In this document: positions 1 to 8,196 of the stretch, one piece after another
Layout of the letters: the number at the start of each line of letters is the position of its first letter
How positions within the stretch are numbered: the stretch's first letter is position 1
Assembly (NCBI RefSeq): GCF_013488225.1
Contig: NZ_CP041238.1
Coordinates: 1,017,501 to 1,081,500 of the forward strand
Direction of reading: 5' to 3'
Length of the DNA: 64,000 nt
Origin: Sinorhizobium mexicanum
GTDB lineage: Bacteria; Pseudomonadota; Alphaproteobacteria; Rhizobiales; Rhizobiaceae
Position numbers and translations under genes: made by a program
Notes under the pieces: generated by a model
Seen by the model: the letters and a program-made list of their open reading frames with translations, nothing else
What the model was told of the DNA's origin: nothing
Database searches by the model: none

Positions 1-338
1 ACCAGCGGCACCACGTCCGGCGTCAACCCCTTCGACTTCAAGGCATCGATAACGAGATTGCGCTTGAAGGCGTGATAGAGGTCGTCGGATGCGTGCTGCA
101 GCGTGCAGCCGCCGCAGGTACCGTTGACGCCGTCCGGGCCGAAGTGGCGACATTTCGGCTCGACGCGATCGGGGGAGGGCTCCTTCAGCGAGATCAGTGT
201 GCCGTGCGCCTTGTTGACGGCAAGTGCGACGGTTTCGCCGGGGAGCGTGAACGGCGCATAGACCGGACCCGCCTCGGTCTGCGCGATGCCGTCGCCCTGT
301 GCGCCAAGACGGGCGATCGTGACGGTTTGCGTGCTCAT
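1..338 (-). CDS. class I SAM-dependent RNA methyltransferase, TrmA/RlmD (RumA) family, N-terminal part
   Basis: Only the first 112 codons are present; the gene runs off the left edge of the window. The N-terminus (residues 1-55) looks like the TRAM RNA-binding domain of uracil-5 methyltransferases, with MSTQTVTIARLGAQGDGIA followed by a PGE turn. It is followed by a cysteine cluster (C...CGGCTLQH, about residues 65-85) that in RumA-type enzymes binds a 4Fe-4S cluster. The family methylates uracil C5 in rRNA or tRNA using S-adenosylmethionine. The ATG overlaps the stop of the upstream tlyA gene (ATGA), so the two are probably translationally coupled. The catalytic domain is outside the window, so the exact target (23S rRNA or tRNA) is not decided. 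Confidence 0.85.
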   Translation of the reverse strand, partial: MSTQTVTIARLGAQGDGIAQTEAGPVYAPFTLPGETVALAVNKAHGTLISLKEPSPDRVEPKCRHFGPDGVNGTCGGCTLQHASDDLYHAFKRNLVIDALKSKGLTPDVVPL

Positions 339-1090
339 GGCTTCACACCGGCAAGGAGGAATTCAGTATTGCCGTCGCCACCGGCGATCGGGGATGGGAT
401 GAGACCGAGGCTCTGCCAGCCCATGTCCTCCACGAGCCAGCGCTCGAGTTCGGCAGCAACGGCAGGGGCGCTCTCGGGATCCTTGAGCAGCCCCGCCTTG
501 CTGATCGCCTCGCGCCCGGCCTCGAATTGCGGCTTGACGAGGAGGACGCAATGCGCGCCGGGTGCGGCGATCCCGAGCGCGGGCGGAAGAGCCAGTTTCA
601 ACGAGATAAAGGAGACGTCGGAGGCGACGAAGCTGATCGTTTGGTTGCCCACGTCCTGCGCTGTCATGGCCCGGGCGTTTAGCCCTTCTATATTGGTGAC
701 GCGCGGATCTGCCGCGATGCGCGGATGCATCTGTCCGTGGCCGACGTCGATGGCAACGACATGGCGGGCACCACGCTGGAGCAGAACCTCGGTGAAGCCG
801 CCGGTCGAGGCGCCGATATCGATGCAGGTCTGCCCCGCCGGGTCGAAGCCGAAATGGTCGAGCGCGGCGACGAGTTTCAGCGCCGCACGGGAAACATAGG
901 CCTGCGCCGGATCGTCGATGGTGATCGCGACCCCTTCAACGAAGGTGGCGGCGGGCTTGGTTACAGTACGGCCCTCGACCTTGACGGTTCCGCGCTGGAT
1001 CGCGTCGCGGGCGCGAGCGCGGCTGGCAACGAGACCGCTGTTCAGCAGCAATTGGTCAAGGCGGAGGGATATCTTGGCTTCTTCAGACAT
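335..1090 (-). CDS. tlyA: TlyA-family rRNA (cytidine-2'-O)-methyltransferase
   Basis: This 251-residue protein has an S4 RNA-binding domain at residues 5-65 (LRLDQLLLNSGLVASRARA) followed by an FtsJ-like Rossmann methyltransferase domain. The SAM-binding loop is CIDIGASTGGFTEVLL (about 90-105). The FtsJ-type catalytic residues appear as the Lys of RAALKL, the Asp of SDVSFISL, the Lys of VKPQFE and the Glu of TEFLLAG. TlyA proteins 2'-O-methylate cytidines in 16S and/or 23S rRNA; older annotations call them hemolysins. The gene sits 57 bp behind dxs and overlaps the next RNA methyltransferase by 4 bp, giving a dxs-tlyA-RNA methyltransferase operon. Confidence 0.93.
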   Translation of the reverse strand: MSEEAKISLRLDQLLLNSGLVASRARARDAIQRGTVKVEGRTVTKPAATFVEGVAITIDDPAQAYVSRAALKLVAALDHFGFDPAGQTCIDIGASTGGFTEVLLQRGARHVVAIDVGHGQMHPRIAADPRVTNIEGLNARAMTAQDVGNQTISFVASDVSFISLKLALPPALGIAAPGAHCVLLVKPQFEAGREAISKAGLLKDPESAPAVAAELERWLVEDMGWQSLGLIPSPIAGGDGNTEFLLAGVKP

Positions 1091-1147
1091 GCGGTCTCAT
1101 CGCGCCTTGGCGTCGTTTCTTCGTTGAAGCGTGTGACCGAAAAGGTT

Positions 1148-3085
1148 TCAGCCTGCGGCTCCGAGGCCGACAGTATGCTTCTGGCCAAGCGCCTTGAAGA
1201 CGGTCGAGACGATGCCGGCCCGGTCGAGCCCGGCCGCGGCATACATGGCTTCGGGTTTTGCCTGTTCCATCCAGATGTCCGGCATCACCATCGGCCGCAC
1301 CTTGAGTCCGCCGTCGAGCAGGCCGTCCTGCGCAAGGAACTGGAGTACATGGCTTCCAAAGCCGCCGACGGCGCCCTCTTCGATGGTGATCAGCACTTCA
1401 TGGTGCCGTGCGAGCTGGCGGATGAGATCGTGGTCGAGCGGCTTTGCAAAGCGGGCGTCGGCAACCGTCGTCGAGAGGCCGGCAGCGTCCAGATCCTCCG
1501 CCGCCATCAGACAGTCGGCAAGCCGTGTGCCGAATGAAAGCAGCGCGATCTTCGAGCCTTCCTTGACGATGCGTCCCTTGCCGATTTGCAGGATCTGCCC
1601 ACGTTCCGGCAGGTCGACGCCGACGCCCTCGCCGCGGGGATAGCGGAACGAAATCGGGCCTTCGTCGTAGGCGGCTGCGGTGCGCACCATGTGTTTCAGT
1701 TCCGCCTCGTCGGCGGCAGCCATCACCACGAAGCCGGGCAGCGTGGCGAGGTAGGTCGTATCGAAGGAACCGGCATGCGTCGGCCCGTCGGCACCGACGA
1801 AGCCGGCGCGATCGATCGGGAAGCGGACCGGCAGCCCCTGGATCGCCACGTCATGGACGACCTGGTCATAGGCCCGCTGCAGGAATGTGGAATAGAGCGC
1901 TGCGAAGGGCTTGTAGCCTTCCGCCGCAAGCCCCGCCGCGAAAGTCACTGCGTGTTGCTCGGCAATGCCGACATCGAAGCAGCGCGACGGGTGGACGGAT
2001 GCGAACCTGTCGAGACCGGTGCCGGACGGCATCGCTGCGGTGATGGCGACGATCTTGTCGTCAAGGCTCGCTTCCTGGACGAGCGCTTCCGCGAATACCG
2101 AAGTGTAGGCCGGCGCATTCGGCTTCGCCTTGGCCTGGGCACCTGTGATCACGTCGAACTTGTTGACGCCGTGATACTTGTCGGCAGCCGCTTCCGCCGG
2201 CGGATAGCCCTTGCCCTTCTGTGTCACCACGTGAATCAGCACCGGTCCCTTGGCGTTGTCCCGGACATTGCGCAGGACCGGCAGCAGGTGGTCGAAGGAA
2301 TGCCCGTCGATCGGGCCGATGTGATAAAAGCCCATTTCCTCGAAGAGCGTGCCGCCGGTGACATAGCCGCGGGCATGCTCTACGGCGCGCGTTATCGCCC
2401 GGTCGACGCTCTTGCCGAGATACGCCGTCAGCTTCTTGCCGACCTCGCGGATGCCCATATAGGTGCGGCCCGAAGCAAGCCGCGCGAGATAGGCGCTCAT
2501 CGCGCCGGTAGGCGGCGCGATCGACATGTCATTGTCGTTGAGGATGACGATGAGGCGGGCATCGAGCGCCCCGGCGTTGTTCAACGCTTCATAGGCCATG
2601 CCGGCCGAGAGCGCGCCGTCACCGATTACGGCAATCACATTGCGGGACTTGCCGTCGAGATCGGCGGCGACCGCCATGCCGAGCCCGGCGGAAATCGAAG
2701 TCGAGGAATGTGCCGCGCCGAAGGGGTCGTATTCGCTTTCGGCCCGCCGCGTGAAACCGGAAAGGCCGCCTTCCTGGCGCAGCGTGCGGATGCGGTCACG
2801 CCGCCCCGTGAGGATCTTGTGCGGATAGCACTGATGGCCGACGTCGAAGATCAACCGATCATGCGGCGTATCGAAAATCTTGTGAATCGCGATCGTCAGT
2901 TCGACGACGCCGAGGCCGGCGCCGAGATGGCCGCCGGTGCGAGACACCGCATCGATCATTTCCGCGCGCAGTTCACTTGCCAGTTCCGGCAGATCCTTGT
3001 CGTCGATCTTCTTCAGATCGTCGGGGAACTTAACCTGATCAAGCAAGGGCGTCGCCGGCATAGGATTGGTTGGCAGTTGTGTCAC
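1148..3085 (-). CDS. dxs: 1-deoxy-D-xylulose-5-phosphate synthase
   Basis: At 645 residues this has the usual Dxs length. It condenses pyruvate and glyceraldehyde-3-phosphate, with thiamine diphosphate, in the first step of the non-mevalonate isoprenoid pathway. The N-terminal part carries the substrate and ThDP motifs [27 protein letters not shown] and [18 protein letters not shown]; the middle has the transketolase-type pyrimidine domain ([17 protein letters not shown]) and the C-terminal domain is present. The start is a GTG with GAGG eight bases upstream; an ATG eight codons later is the alternative. ispH, the last enzyme of the same pathway, lies elsewhere in this window (35.0 kb). Confidence 0.97.
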   Translation of the reverse strand: MTQLPTNPMPATPLLDQVKFPDDLKKIDDKDLPELASELRAEMIDAVSRTGGHLGAGLGVVELTIAIHKIFDTPHDRLIFDVGHQCYPHKILTGRRDRIRTLRQEGGLSGFTRRAESEYDPFGAAHSSTSISAGLGMAVAADLDGKSRNVIAVIGDGALSAGMAYEALNNAGALDARLIVILNDNDMSIAPPTGAMSAYLARLASGRTYMGIREVGKKLTAYLGKSVDRAITRAVEHARGYVTGGTLFEEMGFYHIGPIDGHSFDHLLPVLRNVRDNAKGPVLIHVVTQKGKGYPPAEAAADKYHGVNKFDVITGAQAKAKPNAPAYTSVFAEALVQEASLDDKIVAITAAMPSGTGLDRFASVHPSRCFDVGIAEQHAVTFAAGLAAEGYKPFAALYSTFLQRAYDQVVHDVAIQGLPVRFPIDRAGFVGADGPTHAGSFDTTYLATLPGFVVMAAADEAELKHMVRTAAAYDEGPISFRYPRGEGVGVDLPERGQILQIGKGRIVKEGSKIALLSFGTRLADCLMAAEDLDAAGLSTTVADARFAKPLDHDLIRQLARHHEVLITIEEGAVGGFGSHVLQFLAQDGLLDGGLKVRPMVMPDIWMEQAKPEAMYAAAGLDRAGIVSTVFKALGQKHTVGLGAAG

Positions 3086-3219
3086 GCTGCATGCCTCATG
3101 CGCGCCGAGGACGGCGCGCGAACTGTTGAAGGTGTTCGTCGAAACGGATCTTTAGACGCAATCGCCGTTGAATGCAAAATTAGGCTTTCCTGCGACTTCA
3201 ACCAAGAGCTTAACGAAAT

Positions 3220-4143
3220 TTAGCTTTCGGGCAATGGTATGAACTCTTCCTCGTCCCCCGGCACGATATCGAAGCGCCCGCTGCGCCACTCTTCCTTTGC
3301 CTTGTCGATCCGTTCCTTGGACGAGGAAACGAAGTTCCACCAGATGTGGCGCGGCGAACTGAGAGCGGCGCCGCCGAACAGCATGACGTGACAGCCAGCG
3401 GGGCCGGCGGTCACCGTGATTTCATCGCCGGGGCGGAAGACGAGCAACTGGTTGTCGGCAAAGTGATCGCCGGCGATGATCGCTTCGCCGGCAAGGATGT
3501 AGAGTGCCCGTTCTTCCCAGTTGGCGGCAAAGGGGCCGCTCTTGCCCGGCTCGATCATCAGGTCGACGTAAATCGTGTCGGTAAAGGTGGAGACCGGCGA
3601 GGTAGCGCCCTCGAAGCCGCCGATGACGACGCGGGCCTCTACGCCGCCATCGGAAAGAGCCGGCAGCATATGCTTTTCCGTGTGATCGAAGAGCGGTTCG
3701 ATTTCTTCCTTGTGGTCAGGGAGCGCCAGCCAGGTTTGCAGGCCTGACAGCGAACGTTCGTGGCCACGCTGATTTTCCGGCGAGCGCTCGGAATGCACGA
3801 TGCCGCGGCCGGCGGTCATTAGGTTCACGTCCCCGGGGCGGATCACCATTTCGGTGCCGAGGCTGTCGCGGTGCTTGATCTCGCCATCGAAGAGATAGGT
3901 GACGGTCGAAAGGCCGATATGCGGATGCGGGCGAACGTCGATTGCCTGGCCAGCCCGAAGCAGTGCCGGCCCCATCCGGTCGAAGAAAATGAAGGGACCG
4001 ACCAGGCGGCGCCTTGCGGTCGGAAGCGCCCGGCGAACCTCAAGGCCGCCTATGTCGCTGGTGCGCGGAATGATGAGATGTTCGATGGCGTCGCAGGCAG
4101 GCTTGTCACCGGCAAGCGGGTCGGGACCAGGAAAGAACGACAT
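3220..4143 (-). CDS. pirin family protein (bicupin)
   Basis: A 307-residue protein with the pirin N-terminal cupin motif. The metal-binding pattern is visible as DVRPHPHIGLSTVTYLFDG (about residues 65-85), with HRDSLG and the pirin signature GRGIVHSE further on. The C-terminal cupin domain follows (YILAGEAIIAGDHF). Bacterial pirins bind iron and some act as quercetin 2,3-dioxygenases or redox partners; the substrate here cannot be read from sequence. The ATG at 4143 is preferred over a GTG three codons upstream because CGGAG lies eight bases before it. The gene is flanked upstream by a palindromic repeat and looks monocistronic. Confidence 0.92.
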   Translation of the reverse strand: MSFFPGPDPLAGDKPACDAIEHLIIPRTSDIGGLEVRRALPTARRRLVGPFIFFDRMGPALLRAGQAIDVRPHPHIGLSTVTYLFDGEIKHRDSLGTEMVIRPGDVNLMTAGRGIVHSERSPENQRGHERSLSGLQTWLALPDHKEEIEPLFDHTEKHMLPALSDGGVEARVVIGGFEGATSPVSTFTDTIYVDLMIEPGKSGPFAANWEERALYILAGEAIIAGDHFADNQLLVFRPGDEITVTAGPAGCHVMLFGGAALSSPRHIWWNFVSSSKERIDKAKEEWRSGRFDIVPGDEEEFIPLPES

Positions 4144-4180
4144 GGCAATCACTCCGTTGGTAGCCGTTGTCTTCGAAGTT

Positions 4181-4265
4181 ACTGCATGTTTCCCTAAATC
4201 CTAGCCGATTTAAGGATACTACAGCGATCTTTGCACGTCTGATAAGGCGCGCGGCGCTGTAGAGC
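4181..4265. repeat. mosaic palindromic intergenic repeat, copy 1 (RIME/ABC-like)
   Basis: The unit contains a half hairpin TAAATC-ctagcc-GATTTA preceded by GCATGTTTCC, then a module bounded by inverted CTACAGCG (4219-4226) and CGCTGTAG (4255-4262) around ACGTCTGATAAGGCGCGC. The same words recur at 46510-46613, 51502-51599, 57466-57567 and, in part, 47305-47335. It lies between the pirin start and the xseB stop. Sinorhizobium is known to carry RIME and A/B/C-type intergenic mosaics; assignment to one named family is an inference. Confidence 0.75.
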
Positions 4266-4373
4266 GCACACAAACTCTAGCTGGAGCTGAAGACGCGCAA
4301 GAGATCATCGGAGCACCTGATTCCGCAGCTCTGGCCTTGCGCGCCGCGCACTATCGAGGGTGACGCCGGCGGT

Positions 4374-4628
4374 TCACTGGTCCGCGTCGAGCGGTTCCAC
4401 GCCCTGCGGCTTGCCGGCACGGTCGAGCCGGATCTTCTCGATGCGGTCCTCGGCGGCCTTCAAAAGCATCTCGCAATGCTTTTTCAGCGCCTCGCCGCGC
4501 TCGTAGATTTCGATCGATTTGTCGAGCGCCACGTCGCCGCGTTCAAGCGCCGAGACGATGCGCTCCAATTCTTCGACGGCCTGCTCGAAGGAGAGGGCGG
4601 AAACGTCCTGTTGCGTGGTGGTGGTCAT
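4374..4628 (-). CDS. xseB: exodeoxyribonuclease VII small subunit
   Basis: An 84-residue acidic helical protein with the XseB signature [24 protein letters not shown] and [18 protein letters not shown]. XseB pairs with the catalytic XseA subunit to form the single-strand DNA exonuclease VII; xseA is not in this window. The ATG at 4628 is chosen over the TTG directly before it; GAGAGGG lies upstream. The start codon is three bases after the stop of the histone-deacetylase-like gene, so the two are an operon and probably translationally coupled, an arrangement I recall from other rhizobia. Confidence 0.95.
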   Translation of the reverse strand: MTTTTQQDVSALSFEQAVEELERIVSALERGDVALDKSIEIYERGEALKKHCEMLLKAAEDRIEKIRLDRAGKPQGVEPLDADQ

Positions 4629-4631
4629 CAA

Positions 4632-5561
4632 TTACCCTCTCATCAATCTCATAATGTGCATGCCCGCCGATTCGGCGAGCCCCTGCAGGTCATAGCCGCC
4701 CTCGAGCAGGCTGACGATACGGTTTCCCGCAGACCTGCTGGCGACTTCCATGAGGCGGCCCGTTGCCCAGTCGAAGTCCTCGGCCACGAGGTTGATCTGC
4801 GCCAGCGGATCGCGGTGATGGGCATCGAAACCGGCGGAGATCAGCACGAAGTCGGGACGGAAATCGTCAAGTGCGCTGAGCACCCGCGACCGGAAAGCGT
4901 CGCGGAAATGCTCGCTGCCGCTGTTCGGCGAGAGCGGTGCATTGACGATGTTGTCGTCGACGCCCGTCTCGTCCTTCGCGCCCGTGCCGGGGTAGAGCGG
5001 CATCTGGTGGGTGGAGCAGAAGAGCACCGACGGGTCGTCCCAGAAAATGTCCTGCGTACCGTTGCCGTGATGGACGTCCCAGTCGACGATCGCGACACGC
5101 TCGGCGCCGTGGGCCTTTTGCGCATGGCGCGCGGCGATCGCAATCGTATTGAAGAAGCAGAAACCCATCGCCTTCATCTTTTCGGCGTGGTGTCCCGGCG
5201 GGCGTGCGGCGACGAAGGCGTTGTTCGCCTCGCCGGTGAAGACGGCGTCGACGGCTGCGACAGCGCCGCCAATAGCTGTCAGCGCCGCAACAAGGCTCTG
5301 CGGGCTCGCGCAGGTATCCGCCTCGAACTGGTTTATGTCTTCTTCCGGGATCTCCCGGACGATCGACCTCAGGTGATCTTCCGGATGGGCGAGCAGAACC
5401 AGCTCTTCGCTGCCCCTTGGCGCCTTGATCCGCTTGAGCTCGGCAAAATTCGGATGTTCCAGCGCCAGGTTCAGCGCCCTCAGCCGGTCCGGCCGTTCGG
5501 GATGCCCCTCGGGAACCTTGTGCTCCAGGAAGACCGGATTTTCGTAGAGGAACGTAGCCAT
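4632..5561 (-). CDS. histone deacetylase family hydrolase (acetoin-utilization/APAH type)
   Basis: A 309-residue arginase/deacetylase-fold enzyme. It has the class II HDAC motifs RPPGHHAEKMKAMGFCFFNTIAIAARHA (shown here only as landmarks RPPGHHA and GFCFFN), the metal-binding DWDVHHGNGTQDIFW at about residue 170, SAGFDAHHRDPL at about residue 250, and the C-terminal catalytic region LLEGGYDLQGLAES. Bacterial members deacetylate polyamines, acetoin-related substrates or acetyl-lysine proteins through a zinc ion; the substrate here is unknown. It is the upstream partner of xseB. Confidence 0.93.
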   Translation of the reverse strand: MATFLYENPVFLEHKVPEGHPERPDRLRALNLALEHPNFAELKRIKAPRGSEELVLLAHPEDHLRSIVREIPEEDINQFEADTCASPQSLVAALTAIGGAVAAVDAVFTGEANNAFVAARPPGHHAEKMKAMGFCFFNTIAIAARHAQKAHGAERVAIVDWDVHHGNGTQDIFWDDPSVLFCSTHQMPLYPGTGAKDETGVDDNIVNAPLSPNSGSEHFRDAFRSRVLSALDDFRPDFVLISAGFDAHHRDPLAQINLVAEDFDWATGRLMEVASRSAGNRIVSLLEGGYDLQGLAESAGMHIMRLMRG

Positions 5562-5624
5562 GGCGCAAAACCTAGTGCGCTGACTGCCGGAGGTCCATGG
5601 TGTAGGCGGTGAAAGTGGCGATTT

Positions 5625-6593
5625 TCAACAGCGCGGATCGAGCAGGATCTTGCCGTCGCGACGCGGGTCCCCCTGATGCGCGAGGGCTTCGGCGAGGCGG
5701 CTCAACGGATAGGTGCCTGCGATCGGGCTCGCAAACAGCCCGTCGCGAAGACCCGCGAAGCTTCGCTCAAAGGCGGCTTCGAGCGCATCGCGGCCGGCCG
5801 AATGCACCCAGGTCCTGAGCCAAAGGAAAGCGAAACGGACATCCGGCCGGCCGCTGATTGCGGCCTGCGGCACCGGCACGCCGCTCAAGGCACCGTATTG
5901 CACGAAGGTTCCGCCGGATTGCACGGACCGCGCAATCAACGCGCCGGCCAGAGTCCCACCGACGGCATCGAGCACCGCGTCGAACGCGAGCCGTGACGGA
6001 AGGTTATCGCCGTCCGCGACAATGATGCGGTCCGCATCGGCAAGGTGGCTCACGCTCTTTTCGCTGCGAACGATGGCGGTCGTCGCCACGTCCTCCGGGG
6101 CGAGCAGGCGCAGGAGCATGCCGCCGATCGCGGAGCCTGCCGCGGTCACGCCGACGCTGCGGCCCTTGAGTGACCCGAAATGTTCTCGCAACTGCTCGAT
6201 GAGCCTCAAGGTCGTCAGCGGGTTGACGTAGCTCGTGGCAGCCTGCTGGTCGTCGATGTCGTCCGGTACGGAAAAACACCATTCGGCCGGGCGCACGAGA
6301 AACTGCTGCCACAGGCCGCTCGAGCCGATGGCGATGACGCGATCTCCGGGCTTTAGATCCCTTACGCCCGCCCCGACCCGGGTGACGACCCCGACACCCT
6401 CGAAGCCGGGAACGAAGGGCAGGACCGTGCGCGCGCTGTAGGCACCGGTCACGGGGATCAGGTCAGACGGATTGACGGCCGAAAGCGAGACGGCGATCTC
6501 GACATCCTCGGCCCCCGGCGTGGCGCGGTCGGTATCTACCAGTTCGATCACTTGTCTGGGATCGCCAAACTGTCTAACCAGAGAAGAGAGCAT
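5625..6593 (-). CDS. zinc-type alcohol dehydrogenase / quinone oxidoreductase-like protein
   Basis: A 322-residue medium-chain dehydrogenase/reductase. The N-terminal GroES-like domain contains VNPSDLIPVTGAY, the FVPGFEGVGVVTRVGAGV motif and GDRVIA. The nucleotide-binding fold follows with VTAAGSAIGGMLLRLLA, a variant of the usual GxGxxG. The catalytic and structural zinc cysteines of true alcohol dehydrogenases are absent, which points to an NADPH:quinone or enoyl reductase type (MECR/QOR-like). It is transcribed divergently from the thioesterase gene with only 14 bp between the start codons. Confidence 0.88.
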   Translation of the reverse strand: MLSSLVRQFGDPRQVIELVDTDRATPGAEDVEIAVSLSAVNPSDLIPVTGAYSARTVLPFVPGFEGVGVVTRVGAGVRDLKPGDRVIAIGSSGLWQQFLVRPAEWCFSVPDDIDDQQAATSYVNPLTTLRLIEQLREHFGSLKGRSVGVTAAGSAIGGMLLRLLAPEDVATTAIVRSEKSVSHLADADRIIVADGDNLPSRLAFDAVLDAVGGTLAGALIARSVQSGGTFVQYGALSGVPVPQAAISGRPDVRFAFLWLRTWVHSAGRDALEAAFERSFAGLRDGLFASPIAGTYPLSRLAEALAHQGDPRRDGKILLDPRC

Positions 6594-6596
6594 CGT

Positions 6597-6605
6597 GAGG
6601 GCCTC
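6597..6605. promoter_or_regulatory. palindromic Shine-Dalgarno shared by two divergent genes
   Basis: GAGGGCCTC reads as a purine-rich Shine-Dalgarno on both strands. On the plus strand GAGGG is six bases before the ATG at 6608; on the minus strand GAGGC is seven bases before the ATG at 6593. The 14-bp gap leaves no room for promoters, so each promoter must lie inside the opposite gene. Confidence 0.6.
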
Positions 6606-6607
6606 GC

Positions 6608-7009
6608 ATGGACGGCACGCAGCGGGAAAACGTTACGGAAATCCGCATTCCGTTTCGCGATATAGACATGCACGGCCACATGCACAATGCGGCCTACTAC
6701 GCGCATGCCGAGGCCGCGCTGTCCAACCTCTGGCGCCACCGGCCGACGGTCAGGAACGAGCCTGCCTATCTCGTGCGCCGATCGGCCTGCGTCTTCCATC
6801 GCGGTCTGCGTTACGACGAGCCGGCGCGTTTCACCGTCAACGTCTCGAAGATCGGCGGCAGCTCGGTGAGCTTTGCGGTGAGAGTGGAGGCTGGCGGCCA
6901 ACTTGTCGCCGAGGTCGAGATTGTCTGGGTGGCGGTCGATTCTGCGCGCCATGCCCCGGTGCCGCTGCCTGTCGCCACACGCGAATGGCTGACTACTTAT
7001 CTTGCGTGA
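6608..7009 (+). CDS. acyl-CoA thioesterase, 4HBT hot-dog family
   Basis: A 133-residue single hot-dog domain of the YbgC/4-hydroxybenzoyl-CoA thioesterase type. The active-site region is FRDIDMHGHMHNAAYYAHAE (about residues 19-38), where the family Asp (D in DxxGHxNN-like motifs) is present. It probably hydrolyses acyl-CoA or acyl-ACP; the chain length is not predictable. The 3' end overlaps the convergent thiolase gene by 13 bp, and the 5' end is 14 bp from the divergent dehydrogenase. The close packing with an acyl-CoA ligase and thiolase suggests acyl-CoA metabolism. Confidence 0.9.
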   Translation: MDGTQRENVTEIRIPFRDIDMHGHMHNAAYYAHAEAALSNLWRHRPTVRNEPAYLVRRSACVFHRGLRYDEPARFTVNVSKIGGSSVSFAVRVEAGGQLVAEVEIVWVAVDSARHAPVPLPVATREWLTTYLA

Positions 7010-8196
7010 TCGGGCCGAAGGCTGCGGAAGTGGGCGACCACGCCCATGCCGCCGCCAACGCCCATCATTGCCAGGCCCACCGTATCGGATGGAGCCGCGA
7101 GCATTTGCGAAAACAGCCTGACGACGAGAATTGCCCCCGAGGCGCCATAGGGGTGGCCGAGCGCAATTGCCCCGCCGTCGAGATTGATGCGTTCCGGTCG
7201 GATGTCGAGCTGGTCGAGGCTGCCGAGAACCTGTGAAGCGAAAGCCTCGTTGAATTCGATGAAATCGACCGTGGCGACGTCGAGCGCCGGATTGCGGGCG
7301 CGAAGTCTCGCCATCGCCGGAACCGGGCCGAGCCCGAGCAGGTTCGGATCGACGCCCGCCGTCGCCGCGTCGACGAATTCCAAGGCAAAGGGGACGCCAA
7401 GCCGGCGCGCCTCCGCGAGGTTCGTCACCAGCACCATGGCGGCCCCGTCATTGATCGGACAGGCATTGCCGGCTGTCACGGTGCCGTCCCTGACAAAAAT
7501 GGGTTTGAGCCGCGCCAGCGTCTCCGCTGCCGCATTTGCCCGGGGACATTCATCGCTGGCGACAAGACCCGTCGGCGTCGAGACCGCGACGATCTCGCGC
7601 TGGAACCTGCCGGCCGCTGCGGCGGCAACGGCGCGGCGGTGGCTTTCCAGTGCGAATTGGTCCTGCCGTTCGCGGGAAATGCCGCAGGCAGCGGCGACGT
7701 TCTCGGCTGCAACGCCCATGTCCGGGTCGCCGATCGAATCGGGTGCCATCCGCGCCCGCTTGACCGGCTGAAGTTCCTCGTCGCGTGCAAGCGGCGGGCG
7801 AAGCCGGATATGGGCGCGGCTGGCACTTTCGCTGCCGCCGGCGAGATAGAACCGTCCCGCGCCAGCCTGGATCTGCCGAGCCGCAAGTATGATGGCCTCG
7901 AGGGCCGAGCCGCATTGCCGGTCGACCGTGACGCCAGGGATCGCAACGGGCAGGCCGGCTTCGAGCGCCGCAAGCCGCGCGAGGTTGCCTGCGCTGTTGG
8001 CGGCATTGCCGATGAGCACATCGTCGATTTTATCGCCAGCGACGCCGATGTCGGCAATGATCCGGGCAATCAGCGGGGCGGCGAGCGTCGCCGGTTCAAC
8101 CTTGGCCAGGCTGCCGTTCACACGGCCGATTGGCGTGCGCAATGCGGCGATGATGACGGGTGTGCGGGCCGGGTCAGACGAGGCGTTCAAGGGCAC
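6997..8196 (-). CDS. thiolase family protein (acetyl-CoA acyltransferase-like), second catalytic Cys missing
   Basis: A 399-residue thiolase. The nucleophile loop VDRQCGSALEAI carries the acylated Cys (about residue 88), and GGAIALGHPYGASGA carries the GHP histidine. However, the C-terminal motif that is normally Cys-x-Gly-Gly-Gly reads MMGVGGGMG (about residues 378-386), so the second catalytic cysteine is a glycine. Such a protein may be impaired in Claisen condensation or thiolysis, or use altered chemistry. The GTG start has GGAGGG upstream and lies 23 bp inside the end of the acyl-CoA ligase gene, so this is the last gene of the bioMNY operon. Confidence 0.9.
   Translation of the reverse strand: MPLNASSDPARTPVIIAALRTPIGRVNGSLAKVEPATLAAPLIARIIADIGVAGDKIDDVLIGNAANSAGNLARLAALEAGLPVAIPGVTVDRQCGSALEAIILAARQIQAGAGRFYLAGGSESASRAHIRLRPPLARDEELQPVKRARMAPDSIGDPDMGVAAENVAAACGISRERQDQFALESHRRAVAAAAAGRFQREIVAVSTPTGLVASDECPRANAAAETLARLKPIFVRDGTVTAGNACPINDGAAMVLVTNLAEARRLGVPFALEFVDAATAGVDPNLLGLGPVPAMARLRARNPALDVATVDFIEFNEAFASQVLGSLDQLDIRPERINLDGGAIALGHPYGASGAILVVRLFSQMLAAPSDTVGLAMMGVGGGMGVVAHFRSLRPDHAR

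Noticed and set aside
1586..3223. A 545-codon plus-strand open frame opposite dxs
   Set aside because: Low-complexity charged composition; dxs is complete on the other strand.
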